A stretch of 5,217 nt of DNA, taken from assembly GCA_013698435.1 (NCBI GenBank), contig JACCVA010000342.1:1-5217 (forward strand), written 5' to 3'. This document shows positions 5,049 through 5,217 of the stretch, piece by piece (within the stretch, counting starts at the first letter, position 1; each line of letters starts with the position of its first letter). Source of the DNA: Nocardioidaceae bacterium. Lineage in GTDB: Bacteria > Actinomycetota > Actinomycetes > Propionibacteriales > Nocardioidaceae. The position numbers and the translations under genes were made by a program. The notes beneath the pieces were generated by a model. That model saw nothing but the letters and a program-made list of their open reading frames with translations, was not told where the DNA came from and did no database searches.

Positions 5049-5217
5049 CCGTCGTCATCCGGCGACAGCGACTCCCAGATCTCCTTGCAGACGGGGCAGA
5101 CCGGGTACTTCTGAGGATCCCTACTGGGCACCCAGACCTTGCCGCAGAGCGCCACGATAGGTGTCCCCATCACCATCGCCTCGGTGAGCTCGTCCTTGCG
5201 GGCGTAGTGACTGAAGC
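5045..5217 (-). CDS. DUF3039 domain-containing protein, C-terminal 56 residues, 5' end outside window
   Basis: The minus strand is open from the right edge to TGA at 5047-5045 and was easy to miss because no start lies in the window. The visible part contains FSHYARKDEL (1-10 of the fragment), VALCGKVWVPSRDP (21-34), KYPVCPVCKEIWESL (36-50) and an acidic end. This is the pattern of the small actinobacterial DUF3039 proteins, which are usually under about 100 residues. H3, C24, C40 and C43 of the fragment (one His, one lone Cys and a CPVC pair) could form a zinc-ribbon-like metal site; that is my inference. Function is unknown. Its stop overlaps the metalloprotease start by 4 bp (ATGA), so it appears to be the upstream gene of the same operon. 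Confidence 0.9.
   Translation of the reverse strand, partial: FSHYARKDELTEAMVMGTPIVALCGKVWVPSRDPQKYPVCPVCKEIWESLSPDDDG

Noticed and set aside
4113..5114. 333-codon plus-strand frame opposite the metalloprotease
   Set aside because: Mirror frame of a gene with an intact HExxHxxGxxH motif and Met-turn. The product is low-complexity Val/Ala/Arg and has no start signal.
1..5217. Evidence for a new defence, mobile or biosynthetic system
   Set aside because: All six genes fit known families with intact motifs where visible. I saw no direct repeats, transposase, integrase, toxin-antitoxin pair, CRISPR repeats or RNA gene.

Overview
The window is gap-poor, very GC-rich DNA with GTG/ATG starts, short intergenic gaps and long antisense shadow frames. 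Together with the gene content (DUF3039 protein, hpd beside an Lrp/AsnC regulator, MsiK/UgpC-type sugar ATPase) this points to the chromosome of an actinomycete. A Nocardioidaceae-like genus is possible, but the sequence does not settle it. I see no mobile element, tRNA, rRNA, CRISPR array or phage gene.

Left part (1-1289): the 5' two thirds of hpd (4-hydroxyphenylpyruvate dioxygenase, tyrosine catabolism) runs leftward off the edge. It is divergent from an Lrp/AsnC-family regulator. The 137-bp shared promoter region holds a 19-bp near-perfect inverted repeat, a smaller perfect dyad and an extended -10-like element. The regulator probably controls hpd, itself, or both.

Middle (1290-2582): a complete MalK/UgpC/MsiK-type ABC ATPase reads rightward, with no permease or binding-protein gene visible beside it. 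Its leader holds a CRP-like GTGA-N6-TCAC palindrome and a second dyad just before the ribosome binding site. Such orphan ATPases often serve several sugar importers in actinobacteria.

Right part (2583-5217): a leftward three-gene operon converges on the ATPase gene. It encodes a DUF3039 protein (3' part only, entering from the right edge), then a secreted M43-type zinc metalloprotease joined to it by an ATGA overlap, then an MFS exporter starting 12 bp after the protease stop. A bulged hairpin overlaps the MFS stop codon in the convergent gap.

Nothing here is clear evidence of a new defence or biosynthetic system. The least routine items are the compact secreted metalloprotease with a candidate cysteine switch, its tight coupling to a DUF3039 gene and an exporter, and the structured promoter regions of the hpd and ATPase genes.
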